A stretch of 64,000 nucleotides of DNA. It comes from Faucicola mancuniensis (lineage in GTDB: Bacteria; Pseudomonadota; Gammaproteobacteria; Pseudomonadales; Moraxellaceae). This document shows, piece by piece, positions 33,955-43,927 of the stretch (positions are counted from its first letter, which is position 1; every line of letters begins with the position of its first letter). The translations under genes were made by a program, and so were the position numbers. The notes below the pieces were generated by a model. It saw only the letters and a program-made list of their open reading frames with translations. It did not search any database and was not told the DNA's origin. The stretch is from assembly GCF_046523945.1 (NCBI RefSeq), contig NZ_CP171363.1:1984001-2048000 (forward strand). The letters are read 5' to 3'.

Positions 33955-34461
33955 TTACAGATAGTTCCACATAAAAAATGAACCAACTATCAACATCACA
34001 GGCGTGCAGAGCAAAATCAAGGCGATGATAAGCCGATTAAGTTTACTTGCAGGAACTGTTTGGGCAGAGAGCCACAGTTCATGACTGGTTTCAAGCTGTT
34101 GATTAAAGGCTGAGTTAAAATTATTGGGCGTGAGCGTATCGGTGGGCGACATTAACTCCAAAAAAGTCGCTTCATCAGATTGTTTTTGTAAAATACAATA
34201 CGGCTGTGGCGGTAAGTCGTCCACAGGATTGATTGGCTTGAGTACTGAAACAAGACGAAAATCCAATGCCACGATATCAGGCTTGAACGTGCTAAAAATA
34301 TCAGCCAAATGCACAGGCATTGTAAAGTTGTGCCATAGTTCAAAGGCTGGCTGTTGCTGATTGGTAAATTTGATGAGTAACAATTTTTGTCAAATACCCA
34401 TATAGGTCGCCCCAAATAACAGGACAACCACAAATACCATCTAGCCAATCGTTTCAAGCAT
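33955..34461 (-). pseudogene. Membrane-anchored unknown protein gene with two in-frame stops
   Basis: The ATG at 34459-34461 has a strong ribosome site (AAAGGAAAA) and opens MLETIG, then TAG (codon 7), MVFVVVLLFGATYMGI, TGA (codon 24), and QKLLLIKFTNQQQPAFELWH onwards to a normal stop at 33955. Both stops could be single G-to-A changes in TGG (Trp). Predicted intact product: 168 residues with a membrane helix at each end (the second is RLIIALILLCTPVMLIVGSF). The part after codon 26 could be translated from a TTG at 34383. Family not recognised. Confidence 0.55.
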
Positions 34462-34483
34462 TGAATTTTCCTTTAACAAGCCG

Positions 34484-35794
34484 TTATTTAGTTATCAGTT
34501 GATGATGTTTTTTTAAATTTACCAACACCCACACCCCAATCAGCACATTTAACACACCCACCGCCGCAAACAACATTGGCAACGGCATCTTAATCATATT
34601 TAAACACACAATCGCAAAAATCGCTGACGACACCATAAACAACGCATTAAAAATATTATTCGCCCCAATCACTCTTGCACGGTGACTTTCAGGGGCAAAC
34701 GCTTGCATAAAGGCGTACAACGGCACAATATAAATCCCACCGCTAAACCCAAGTAAAAACAAATCAATGAAAACCCAAATCGTACCGTCCATATTTAACA
34801 GTTCCATCACACCAAAATGCGTATTTTTGTCGCTGATGTTTAAATTTAAACCGCTTAACTCAAAATACAAATCAATGGCAAAAATCGTCAAACCTGCAAT
34901 GCCAAACGGCAATAATTTTAGGCTGACTTGATTTTTGGTTAAAGTTTTACACAACAGCGACCCCAATGCCGTCCCCACTGAAAACAGCGTAAGCATTAGA
35001 ATAATCACGCTTTCATTGCCATGCAAAATGGTTTTGGCAAATTCGGGCGTTTGCACCGTCAAAGTCGCCCCATAAAACCAAAACCAACTATTGCCCATAA
35101 TGGTAAACCACATAATCGGCAAGCTATACAGATATTTAATCGTTTGCCAACTGGTGCGAAAAATGTTCCAATCCACCGTGAAATTCGGCTGTGGGGCAGG
35201 CATGGCAGGCACAAAGCGGGATGTAAAATAGCCTAAGCAAGCAATCGCCAACACCACGCCAGATAGCCACCACATCATGTGGTCTTGTTGCGTTAGCACG
35301 CCAGCGAGCATCATGCCTGTCAAAATCGCCATAGATGTACCCATCTGAAACAAACCGTTTGCACCGACTAACTCATCTTCGTGCATGGCTTGGGGCAGAT
35401 AAGCGTATTTAATCGGGCCAAAAAAAGTGGAATGCGTTCCCATCAAAAACAACGCTACAAATAACAAACTATAAATTTCAAAAATAAAACCCACACTTGC
35501 CAAGACCATAATTATGATTTCAAGCAATTTAATTAGCCGAGTGAGTTTGGCTTTTTCGTATTTGTCCGCCAATTGTCCAGCCAAAGCCGAAAACAAAAAA
35601 AACGGCAACACAAACAGCATGGCAGCAAGGTTGTTTAATAGACTGATTTCCATTTTTAGCTGACTGGCAGCGACAAAGGTTAAAACCAAAATCAAGCCTT
35701 GTTTAAAGACATTGTCATTAAACGCCCCCAAAAACTGGGTGGCAAACATGGGGGTAAAACGGCGAGTTTTAAAAAGGGCGAATTGATTGCTCAT
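34484..35794 (-). CDS. MFS transporter, LplT-like
   Basis: A 436-residue major facilitator protein with about 12 membrane helices. The start MSNQFALFKTRRFTPMFATQ followed by FLGAFNDNVFKQGL and later GTHSTFFGPIKYAYLPQ is characteristic of the LplT lysophospholipid transporter group, which flips lysophospholipids inward for re-acylation. The acyltransferase partner (Aas) is not adjacent, so substrate remains inferred. ATG 35794 behind AGGAAG. Confidence 0.82.
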   Translation of the reverse strand: MSNQFALFKTRRFTPMFATQFLGAFNDNVFKQGLILVLTFVAASQLKMEISLLNNLAAMLFVLPFFLFSALAGQLADKYEKAKLTRLIKLLEIIIMVLASVGFIFEIYSLLFVALFLMGTHSTFFGPIKYAYLPQAMHEDELVGANGLFQMGTSMAILTGMMLAGVLTQQDHMMWWLSGVVLAIACLGYFTSRFVPAMPAPQPNFTVDWNIFRTSWQTIKYLYSLPIMWFTIMGNSWFWFYGATLTVQTPEFAKTILHGNESVIILMLTLFSVGTALGSLLCKTLTKNQVSLKLLPFGIAGLTIFAIDLYFELSGLNLNISDKNTHFGVMELLNMDGTIWVFIDLFLLGFSGGIYIVPLYAFMQAFAPESHRARVIGANNIFNALFMVSSAIFAIVCLNMIKMPLPMLFAAVGVLNVLIGVWVLVNLKKHHQLITK

Positions 35795-35922
35795 ATTTCT
35801 TCCTGTGAAAAAGTTATTTGCCTATCTTAACACAAAAATTGTCAAAGTTTGGTGAAAAATATTTTGGCAAATCAATTGGCTGTGTTAAAATTGGCGTTTA
35901 TTTTGCTTTTTTTGGGGATTAT

Positions 35923-38900
35923 ATGCGTGCGTGTTATCAACAACAACATCATTTTATGCGTTTAACGCCTGTATCGCTGGCGGTATTGACCGCTTTGAGC
36001 GTTTCTATGACTTTTAGTCAGCCAAGTTTTGCCGAAGATTTGCCACAACCTGTCGTGCAACAAAATAACAGCCCAAACTCAACCCAACAACAAAACGAAA
36101 CCTTGCAAAATAATCAACAAATTTTTGATACTAATAATTATGTGTATCAAGTGCCAACACAACAAACCCAAAATCAAAATAGCCTAAGCAATGCAACCGA
36201 TACGGCAGTGCTTAACCCAACAGAAAACCCAACAGAAAACCCAACAGAAAACCCAACAGAAAATAATGCACCAAACAGCCATTCCAATCAACAAAACAAT
36301 GCAAACAATCATTTAAGCAACAATTCAAATAATAAAATCAGCACACGCCTACAAAACCAAACTTTGACCGATTATGACAATTTTAATCAGCCGATTGCCG
36401 CGTTTGATAATCAACATTTGTTAAATGATAGTCAGATTCAAAATGACAATAGCCTTGATAACGCAAAACAACAACAGCCCAAACAACAAATTATCAATAG
36501 CCAAGCGGTGATGGATAGCCCAAAAGACGTTGAAAAAACCTTAAACGACATTGCCAACACCAACAACCAACAAGCGACCATTAACAATCAAATTAACCAA
36601 AGTAAAGACCTTGACAACGCTGATGTGATTAATCCTGATGATTATCTGCCAAGCTATGAACAGGACTCCGCCCAAATTGCGATTGCCAAGCCAAACACGA
36701 CTGTTACCGCAGACAGTAAGGGTTTGATTAGCAAATTAAAAAATCGTGTGCTAAATACCGTTGATGGGGCGAATTATATTGATATCAGCTTTGCCAATGC
36801 TGATGAAGCATTGCAACCTGCCAAAAATATCAAAGCGTCATTGGAGCAAGTGACGGTAGAATCCGTTGCAGATTTTAACGGCAGTATCAATCGCTTGCGT
36901 CAGATTGCTCTTGATGCGGCAAAGGCGGTCGGCTATTATGAAACCGAAGTGTCGTTTAAACATTTGGGCGGTGATAATATAGAAGTGAACCTAAAGGCTG
37001 GCGAGCCTGTGATTGTACAACATCAATTGTTTGACATTCGTGGCGAAGGGGCGGAAGGCGAGCAGTCAATCCCTGATTATGATGTCATTGAAAACGAAGC
37101 CTTGCCCCAAGCGGGCGATGTGTTCAATCATGGACAATATGAAGCGAGCAAATCGGCGGTGGACAGTGTTTCTCAAACACATGGATTTTTTGATGGCAAA
37201 TGGTTAAACCATTCGGTTGATGTGATTTTGCCTGACAATGTGGCAGACGTGGATTTGGTGTATGACACCCAAAGTCGTTATCAATTTGGCGATATCAAAG
37301 TTTACAGCATTGATAAAGAGGGCAATCTCACTGATGACCCAGACAAACTGCCGATTAAACCAGAATTGTTACAACAACTCATGCCTTACCAAAAAGGCGA
37401 CCCTTATTATCAACCATTAGTTACCAAACTTACTAACAATTTATCGGTAACTCGTTATTTTAACAGTATGAATGTGGACGTGATTTTGCCTGCGGACAGC
37501 GGAGCAGGGGTAACATCGCAAAATACTGCACCCAACAATGCACAAGCCAATTCACAAAACAGTTCACAAGCCAATAGCCAAAATAATTCGCAAAATAATT
37601 CACAAGCCAATTCGCAAAACAGCGATAATAATACAGCCGACCAAACCCAAATCGCTCAAAATCAACCAAGAAAAAACAATGACGGTGATATCCAAAGCCA
37701 AAACGTCACCGCTGATGCAACGGACAACCCTGCCAATATCCAAAATCCAAAGGATTACGCGCCGCTTGAATTTAACATTGATGACACCACCCAAGAGCGG
37801 TTAGACATTATCAAAGCTAAATCACGCATTTTGTTACAAGCCCCAGAAGACATGGAGCTTGCCCCAGAAGAAAAAAATATCAGTAAAAATCCGTTGGTTA
37901 TCCTTGCCAATGCGGTGAGCGATATTGCCAAAAAAATTGATAAAAACCAAAATGACAATAGCAATGACAAAAAAGTGCAACAAGCCATCGCAGGCGACCT
38001 AGTACAAAAGCTTACGCCAGAGCAAGTCGCCGAACAAAAAGCCGTGCCAACTTATATCGTGCTTGATGCGACAAAACCCCGTGAGGCAGAAGTCGGTCTG
38101 GGCTATGAAACGGACGTGGGCGTGCGTGCGATTGGCAAAATTAACAACAACCTTGTCAATAAAAGTGGCTATCAAGCAGGGATTAGCACCACCGTGTCTC
38201 GTGTAGACCAAGCGGTGGAGGTTACGGGCAGTCTGCCGTACAAGCACCCAATTGATGACAAATTAACAGGCTCGCTCGGCTATCAACACAAACAATCGGA
38301 CAAACTTGCCAATACCTTTGAAGTGGAAACTTTATACGCCAATCTTGCCCGCAATATCAACCGTGAATCAGGCTGGAATCGTACCATGTCCGTGCGTTAT
38401 CGTACCGACAAGTTAAGCCTATCTGAGGGCAATTATGATACAGATAATTTGCCCTATCCTTTTAACAATTATGCATCCGACTTTACCCAAGAGGCGTTGT
38501 TGTTTGGCTATGCCATGCATAAAACCCAAGCGGACAATGTGATGAATCCGACCATTGGTTACAGTCAGCGATATTCGCTAGAAGTCGGTGGTGATGGGCT
38601 TTTGACAGATACCAATTTGGCGATTTTGCGAGCAGGGGCGACAGGGCTGTATAGCTTTGGCGATGATAAAAAGCACCAAGTATTAGGACGGCTGGATTTG
38701 GGCTATATTTATAGCGACAATTTTTATAAAGTGCCATATCGCTTGCGATTTTTTGCAGGGGGCGACCAAAGTATTCGTGGTTTTAACACCGACACACTTG
38801 CACCAACTTATGGCGACCAGTCGTTTTTGATGGGTGGCGATGCTTTGGCGGTCGGTTCGCTTGAGTACAATTATGAATTTCGTGAGGGTTTACGTTTGGC

Positions 38901-39087
38901 GTTGTTTGGCGATGTCGGCAATGCCTACGACACCACAGGCGAAGCGGATAAAAAAACGCACGTGGGCTTAGGCACTGGTATTCGTTGGTCATCGCCGATT
39001 GGTCTGGTGCGGCTGGACGTGGCGACAGGCGTAACCGATGACGATGACCCTGTGCGTATTCACTTTTTTATCGGTTCACCTTTATAA
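35923..39087 (+). CDS. tamA: TamA/BamA-family outer membrane assembly factor with large Asn/Gln-rich insert
   Basis: A 1054-residue Omp85-family protein, next to tamB. ATG 35923 follows GGGG; a signal peptide (MRLTPVSLAVLTALSVSM...SFA) runs to about residue 45. Residues 50-255 are an Asn/Gln-rich, low-complexity stretch, including a four-fold NPTE repeat. POTRA-like domains follow (about 290-530), with a second SQNNSQ-rich insert near 530-620. The barrel at the C-terminus contains FFAGGDQSIRGFNTDTLAPT (the Omp85 RGF motif) and ends GSPL. E. coli TamA is about 577 residues, so about half of this protein is extra. TamA and TamB act together in outer-membrane assembly and lipid transport. Confidence 0.9.
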   Translation: MRACYQQQHHFMRLTPVSLAVLTALSVSMTFSQPSFAEDLPQPVVQQNNSPNSTQQQNETLQNNQQIFDTNNYVYQVPTQQTQNQNSLSNATDTAVLNPTENPTENPTENPTENNAPNSHSNQQNNANNHLSNNSNNKISTRLQNQTLTDYDNFNQPIAAFDNQHLLNDSQIQNDNSLDNAKQQQPKQQIINSQAVMDSPKDVEKTLNDIANTNNQQATINNQINQSKDLDNADVINPDDYLPSYEQDSAQIAIAKPNTTVTADSKGLISKLKNRVLNTVDGANYIDISFANADEALQPAKNIKASLEQVTVESVADFNGSINRLRQIALDAAKAVGYYETEVSFKHLGGDNIEVNLKAGEPVIVQHQLFDIRGEGAEGEQSIPDYDVIENEALPQAGDVFNHGQYEASKSAVDSVSQTHGFFDGKWLNHSVDVILPDNVADVDLVYDTQSRYQFGDIKVYSIDKEGNLTDDPDKLPIKPELLQQLMPYQKGDPYYQPLVTKLTNNLSVTRYFNSMNVDVILPADSGAGVTSQNTAPNNAQANSQNSSQANSQNNSQNNSQANSQNSDNNTADQTQIAQNQPRKNNDGDIQSQNVTADATDNPANIQNPKDYAPLEFNIDDTTQERLDIIKAKSRILLQAPEDMELAPEEKNISKNPLVILANAVSDIAKKIDKNQNDNSNDKKVQQAIAGDLVQKLTPEQVAEQKAVPTYIVLDATKPREAEVGLGYETDVGVRAIGKINNNLVNKSGYQAGISTTVSRVDQAVEVTGSLPYKHPIDDKLTGSLGYQHKQSDKLANTFEVETLYANLARNINRESGWNRTMSVRYRTDKLSLSEGNYDTDNLPYPFNNYASDFTQEALLFGYAMHKTQADNVMNPTIGYSQRYSLEVGGDGLLTDTNLAILRAGATGLYSFGDDKKHQVLGRLDLGYIYSDNFYKVPYRLRFFAGGDQSIRGFNTDTLAPTYGDQSFLMGGDALAVGSLEYNYEFREGLRLALFGDVGNAYDTTGEADKKTHVGLGTGIRWSSPIGLVRLDVATGVTDDDDPVRIHFFIGSPL
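36214..36261 (+). repeat. Four tandem copies of a 12-bp repeat inside tamA
   Basis: AACCCAACAGAA is repeated four times without mismatch, encoding NPTE four times. As the unit is a multiple of three, copy-number change would alter length only. Confidence 0.9.
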
Positions 39088-39182
39088 GAAGCAAAAAATA
39101 TGAACAAAATCTATAATTTATGATAAATTTTTGTTAAAATAGCAAATTTACTATTTTAACAATTTTTATCAATGATTTATCC

Positions 39183-42100
39183 ATGAGCAAACAACCGACC
39201 GACCCAAAACATGACGACACCGAAATTGTTGATGGCTTAGACCCAGCCGAGCGTGATGCCAGATGGCTTCGCCGTTGGTATCCTTTGTCATTTGTCAGCA
39301 AATTGGCGTTGGTCGTGGTGGTCGGTTTATTGGCACTGATTTTGGCAATTTATTATGCCGTTGGCACATCGTGGGGAACGCAATTTTTATTAAACGCCAT
39401 CGTGCAACAAACAGGTATTGGTCTAAAAGTAGGCGAGGGAAATTTGCGAGATGGGCTGTGGGTATATGACATCAAAGTCCCTGCCAATCCGCCCAAAAGC
39501 AACATTGAAGTGAGCGTGGATAAAGCCTATGTCAAAGTCGGCTGGCGAGCGTTATTAACCAAACAAGCCCACCTACGAGAAGCAAACGTGGGGCAAGTGA
39601 TTATCACCAATCACAAGCCACCGAGCAACAGCAATGAGCCTTTTGCTTACGAAAAAATCGCCTTGCCTGTGGATTTGACCTTAGATGATGTCAAAGCCAA
39701 TTTGGTGCGTTATCAACAAGCCGATACCAAAATTGATTTTAAAAATGCCGATATCCAAGATTTTACATGGTTTGACAGCCAAATTAAAGTAGATTCTGCC
39801 AAGTTAGGCTATAACGAATTATTAACCATTGATAAACTCTCTGGTAAAATAGACTTACAAAACAACTATCCGCTAGATGCCAATGCCATCGTTACCATTC
39901 ACGCCCTAGAAAAAGCCTATTTTGACAAAATTGATGGGCATATCACAGGCAGTTTGCAATCGCTTACCGCCAAAGTCAAAAGCCGTTATAACAAAGCGGA
40001 TATTGAAGGCGTTTTGACGGCAAAACCGCTTGAACCAAAAGCCCCATTTGACGCAAAACTTACCTTTAAAGACGCCTTATTGCCGTATGCGACCGAGCAA
40101 AATATCCGCTTAACCAATGGCTCAATCACTGCCAAAGGGGTTACTGATGATATAGATTTGGTGATTGATACCGATTTGAGTGCCAAAGATATTCCAAACG
40201 GGCATTATCAAGGGCGAGCCAACACAGATGGCAACAAGTTAAACATTGAAGAATTGGTCGCAACCTTACCAGAAGGGCAACTTGTCAGCCGTGGCGTGAT
40301 TGATTGGGAAAATCGTGTCAATATCGCCTTGATGAATACCGCACAAAATTTTGCCATTCGTAAATTATTGCCGAGCGATATAGCCCCTTACGCTCCAGCC
40401 ATGTTAAACGGTCAGCTTGCCTTTGTTTATGATGTGGCAACCGACAGCGAGCCGATGACGATAAAAGCCAATCTTCGCCAAAACGATGGCGAGATTGTTA
40501 ATGCCATTATCCATCAAGCGGACGGTGAAAAAACGCCCTATCATATCAATGCCAATTGGCAAAAATATATCCGCCAAAATGTGCCAAATATCGGCAATAT
40601 CAACAGTCCAAGCGGACGAGCCAATATTGTTTATCAACCTGCCAAAACCGCCAATCAAGCCGATACCTTGGACATCAACGCTAAAGCAACCATCAATGAA
40701 CTTAACATCGCTCCACAAGGCGATTATCAAGCTACCGTCAAAAAAGTTGGTGATAAAATTGATATCAATGCCTTTGATTATCAAGGCGTGGCAGGGGCTT
40801 TGACAGGGACAGGCGGTCTGACGTTGGCTCATGGCAATCAGCCTTTAAACTGGCAAATCAACGCCAAAACGCAAGATTTTAACGCCAAAAAAGTGATTGA
40901 CAGCGTGCCGTTGTCCGCTTTGACAGGCAATGTGGTTGCTACAGGCGTGATAAAAAATTTGAGCAAAACCCAAGTTCAGCACCAAATTGACATCAAACAA
41001 ATTGACATGACAGGCGATATGTTGGCAACGGACAAAGCCAACAAACCGAGCAAAAAACGCCTCAATTTAACAGGCAATGGCAATGCCTTAATCAATTTGA
41101 CAGGCAGTGAAATCAATCATTTGACTGCAAAATTTGACGGTAGCCTTGATGTGCCAGACGTGCCAAAGGGCAAGTTTAACTTTGATGTGGTGGGCAATCT
41201 TCAACAACTCACCATCAATCAGTTTAACCACCAAAGCGACCAAGGGGTAATCAGTGCCAAAGGCAAGGTGGACTTGGTGAACGGCGTGGGCTGGGATATG
41301 ACGGCAAATGTCAAAAATTTTGATGCCAGTTTTTTTGCCCCAGATTTGCCAAGCAATTTGACAGGCGATGTCAAAACCGATGGTTTTTGGCGAAAAGGCA
41401 GTCAATTTATCCATTTGCAAAATCTCAATTTGACAGGACGCTTAAAAAATCAAGATTTGACAGCGACAGGTTCGTTGATTGCCAAATTAAAATTGCCAGA
41501 AAATTTAGCCAATTTACAAACTATTTTTAATCAAAATAATCAATATGGCAGACAATTGATTGATGAATTAAAAGCCGACAATCTTTTGTTAAAATGGGGC
41601 AATAACCGCATTACCGCCACAGGCAACCAAAATCAACTGGTGACAACCGTAGATGTCAGCACTTTAAATCAGCTAGTGCCACAGCTACAAGGCATGGTGC
41701 GTGGTGGCATTGTGCTGTCGCAACAACCGAGCCAAACTTTGCCAAATGTCATGGTAGACTTGGTCGGACGTAATATCAGCGTGCCAAATTTTCGGGTGCT
41801 AGACGCAAGTGTCAAAGGCGAGATGGTGAACCTTGCTAATTCGCCAAGCCATCTACAGGTCAATGCTACAGGCTTGAACATTGCCAATCAGTCACTAAGA
41901 GCCTTGCAGTTACAGTTTGACGGTACACAAAAAGACCATCGCCTTGATGTCAAAGCCGACAGCGTGCGTGGTAGCGTGCAGGCAAGTTTAAAAGGGGCGA
42001 TAGATTTAAACAAAAAAACATGGCAAGGCGTGCTTGGCAACGGACAAATCGGCACAAAATATGCCAAATTGCAACAAATTCAACCAAGCCAAATGGCGTT

Positions 42101-43859
42101 AAATTGGCAAAATCCAAGCGTTCAGTTAGCTTCGCATTGCTGGCAAACGGTGGGACAGTCTGGTAAGTTATGCTTAAATGACAATTTAACTGTATCACAA
42201 AATGCAGGCAAGGTGAATTTGGATATCAAAAACATTGATAGCCAAGTATTTAGCGTGATTTTGCCAGAAGATATCGCATGGTCTGGCAAATTAAACGGTT
42301 CGGCATTGGTAAATTGGCAAAAAAATCAAAAACCAACCGTCAATGCCAGTTTTTATTCGGACAATGGCACATTTGGCACAGCACCGCAGTCGCCTGACGA
42401 ATTGGCAGGCGTGGTCGCTTATAAGCGTGTGAGCCTAATTGCTCGCTCCACCAATGACGGCTTAAAACTGCGTGCCGACCTAAAAACTGCCAATGATGCT
42501 GGTGATGGTTATTTAGATGCGGTGATTAATCCTTATAAGGAAAACAAACCGATTGATGGCACAGTGGTTTTTGACCAAATTCAGTTGGCAATTTTAAAAC
42601 CATTTTTCCCAGCGTTAGAACGCTTGACAGGGACGGCATTGGTTGCAGGTAAGGTAAACGGCACGCTGATGCAGCCCAAATTTGTCGGCGATATTGAGAT
42701 TCAAGATGCAGGTGTGTCCGTGATTGGCTTGCCAATGCGACTAGAAAACATCAATGTGCTAGGCTCGGTCAATGGCAACCAAGCCAAAATTACAGGCGAC
42801 TTTACCACACCTGACAAAGGGGCAGGGCTGATTGCGGGTACGGTGGATTGGGTCAATGAATTGCAAGCCAAACTCAAAATCACAGGCGAAAATCTACAAG
42901 TGAGCCAACCGCCATTGGTAAGTGCCAAGATTAACCCTATGTTTGACGTGATTGTCCGTCCAAACCGCCGTCAAGTGGATATCGTGGGCGTGGTGGATAT
43001 TCCGCAAGCGGTTATCCGTCCGCCTGAAGCCAGTGAAAATGTCGTGACCCAATCGGCTGATGTCAATGTGATTGACCGTAGATTGGCAGGGCAAATTGAC
43101 CAAGTTTTAAAAGTGTCTTTGCCTTGGTCTATCAATGCCGATATCGGTGTGGATTTGGGTAAAAATGTGGAGTTTCAAGGCTTTGGGGCAAAATTACCAT
43201 TGGCAGGGGCATTGCATTTGACCCAACGTGGACAAGGCTCAATGCAAGCCAAAGGCGTGGTGCAAATTGCCAAACGTTCAAAAGTAGAAATTTTTGGACA
43301 AAATTTGGACTTAAACTTTGCCCAAGTTCGCTTTAATGGGGCGGTGAGTAACCCAAGTGTCAATGTACAAGCTACCAAAGATATTCAAGGTATTGAAACA
43401 GGTGTCAAAGTTACAGGCAACGTTAGCCGACCCAATATCGTTGTCTTTAACGATGGCGGTCTGACCGAACAACAAGCCATGAACGCATTGGTAACAGGCA
43501 GTCTAAACAACAATAGCGGACAAAATACCAGCGAGCAAGACTTTAGAAGCCGTGTGAATAATACCCTTGCGGCGGCGGGTTTAAGTTTTGGTCTGAGTGG
43601 GACAAGGGAACTAACCAATCAGATTGGGCGAGCCTTTGGGTTACAAAGTCTAACCCTTGATGCGACAGGGTCGGGCAGTGATACGTTGGTCGCTATCACA
43701 GGTTATATCACGCCAGATTTGTTTATCCGTTATGGCGTGGGCGTGTTTACCGCTCAGCCTGAGCTAAGTATGCGTTATCAATTAACTCGTAGATTATATA
43801 TTGAAGGCAAATCCGCCACCAATAACGCCATTGATTTGATTTATAATTGGCGGTTTTAA
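39183..43859 (+). CDS. tamB: Translocation and assembly module inner membrane protein TamB
   Basis: A 1558-residue AsmA-like protein, anchored by one N-terminal helix (about residues 38-60, LALVVVVGLLALILAIYYAV). Then comes a very long beta-rich periplasmic groove and the C-terminal DUF490/TamB domain (PNRRQVDIVGVVDIPQAVIR, and the last residues DLIYNWRF). TamB bridges inner and outer membranes and pairs with TamA, whose gene lies 95 bases upstream. Length is somewhat above the E. coli protein (1259 residues). Confidence 0.93.
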   Translation: MSKQPTDPKHDDTEIVDGLDPAERDARWLRRWYPLSFVSKLALVVVVGLLALILAIYYAVGTSWGTQFLLNAIVQQTGIGLKVGEGNLRDGLWVYDIKVPANPPKSNIEVSVDKAYVKVGWRALLTKQAHLREANVGQVIITNHKPPSNSNEPFAYEKIALPVDLTLDDVKANLVRYQQADTKIDFKNADIQDFTWFDSQIKVDSAKLGYNELLTIDKLSGKIDLQNNYPLDANAIVTIHALEKAYFDKIDGHITGSLQSLTAKVKSRYNKADIEGVLTAKPLEPKAPFDAKLTFKDALLPYATEQNIRLTNGSITAKGVTDDIDLVIDTDLSAKDIPNGHYQGRANTDGNKLNIEELVATLPEGQLVSRGVIDWENRVNIALMNTAQNFAIRKLLPSDIAPYAPAMLNGQLAFVYDVATDSEPMTIKANLRQNDGEIVNAIIHQADGEKTPYHINANWQKYIRQNVPNIGNINSPSGRANIVYQPAKTANQADTLDINAKATINELNIAPQGDYQATVKKVGDKIDINAFDYQGVAGALTGTGGLTLAHGNQPLNWQINAKTQDFNAKKVIDSVPLSALTGNVVATGVIKNLSKTQVQHQIDIKQIDMTGDMLATDKANKPSKKRLNLTGNGNALINLTGSEINHLTAKFDGSLDVPDVPKGKFNFDVVGNLQQLTINQFNHQSDQGVISAKGKVDLVNGVGWDMTANVKNFDASFFAPDLPSNLTGDVKTDGFWRKGSQFIHLQNLNLTGRLKNQDLTATGSLIAKLKLPENLANLQTIFNQNNQYGRQLIDELKADNLLLKWGNNRITATGNQNQLVTTVDVSTLNQLVPQLQGMVRGGIVLSQQPSQTLPNVMVDLVGRNISVPNFRVLDASVKGEMVNLANSPSHLQVNATGLNIANQSLRALQLQFDGTQKDHRLDVKADSVRGSVQASLKGAIDLNKKTWQGVLGNGQIGTKYAKLQQIQPSQMALNWQNPSVQLASHCWQTVGQSGKLCLNDNLTVSQNAGKVNLDIKNIDSQVFSVILPEDIAWSGKLNGSALVNWQKNQKPTVNASFYSDNGTFGTAPQSPDELAGVVAYKRVSLIARSTNDGLKLRADLKTANDAGDGYLDAVINPYKENKPIDGTVVFDQIQLAILKPFFPALERLTGTALVAGKVNGTLMQPKFVGDIEIQDAGVSVIGLPMRLENINVLGSVNGNQAKITGDFTTPDKGAGLIAGTVDWVNELQAKLKITGENLQVSQPPLVSAKINPMFDVIVRPNRRQVDIVGVVDIPQAVIRPPEASENVVTQSADVNVIDRRLAGQIDQVLKVSLPWSINADIGVDLGKNVEFQGFGAKLPLAGALHLTQRGQGSMQAKGVVQIAKRSKVEIFGQNLDLNFAQVRFNGAVSNPSVNVQATKDIQGIETGVKVTGNVSRPNIVVFNDGGLTEQQAMNALVTGSLNNNSGQNTSEQDFRSRVNNTLAAAGLSFGLSGTRELTNQIGRAFGLQSLTLDATGSGSDTLVAITGYITPDLFIRYGVGVFTAQPELSMRYQLTRRLYIEGKSATNNAIDLIYNWRF

Positions 43860-43871
43860 CCGTTTTTTAAA

Positions 43872-43903
43872 CAAAAAAAGATTGGATAACCAATCTTTTT
43901 TTA
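43872..43903. terminator. Bidirectional terminator between tamB and pilU
   Basis: AAAAAAAGATTGG, loop ATAA, CCAATCTTTTTTT. A/T runs on both sides allow it to end both convergent genes. Confidence 0.88.
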
Positions 43904-43927
43904 TTAATTTTTTTAATTAAAAAAGTT

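Noticed and set aside
27089..34461. Possible reassignment of TGA (or TAG) as a sense codon, as several stops fall on Trp-like positions
   Set aside because: TGA is used as the real terminator of intact genes here (for example ung and the array antitoxins), and the affected genes are accessory; pseudogenisation is simpler.
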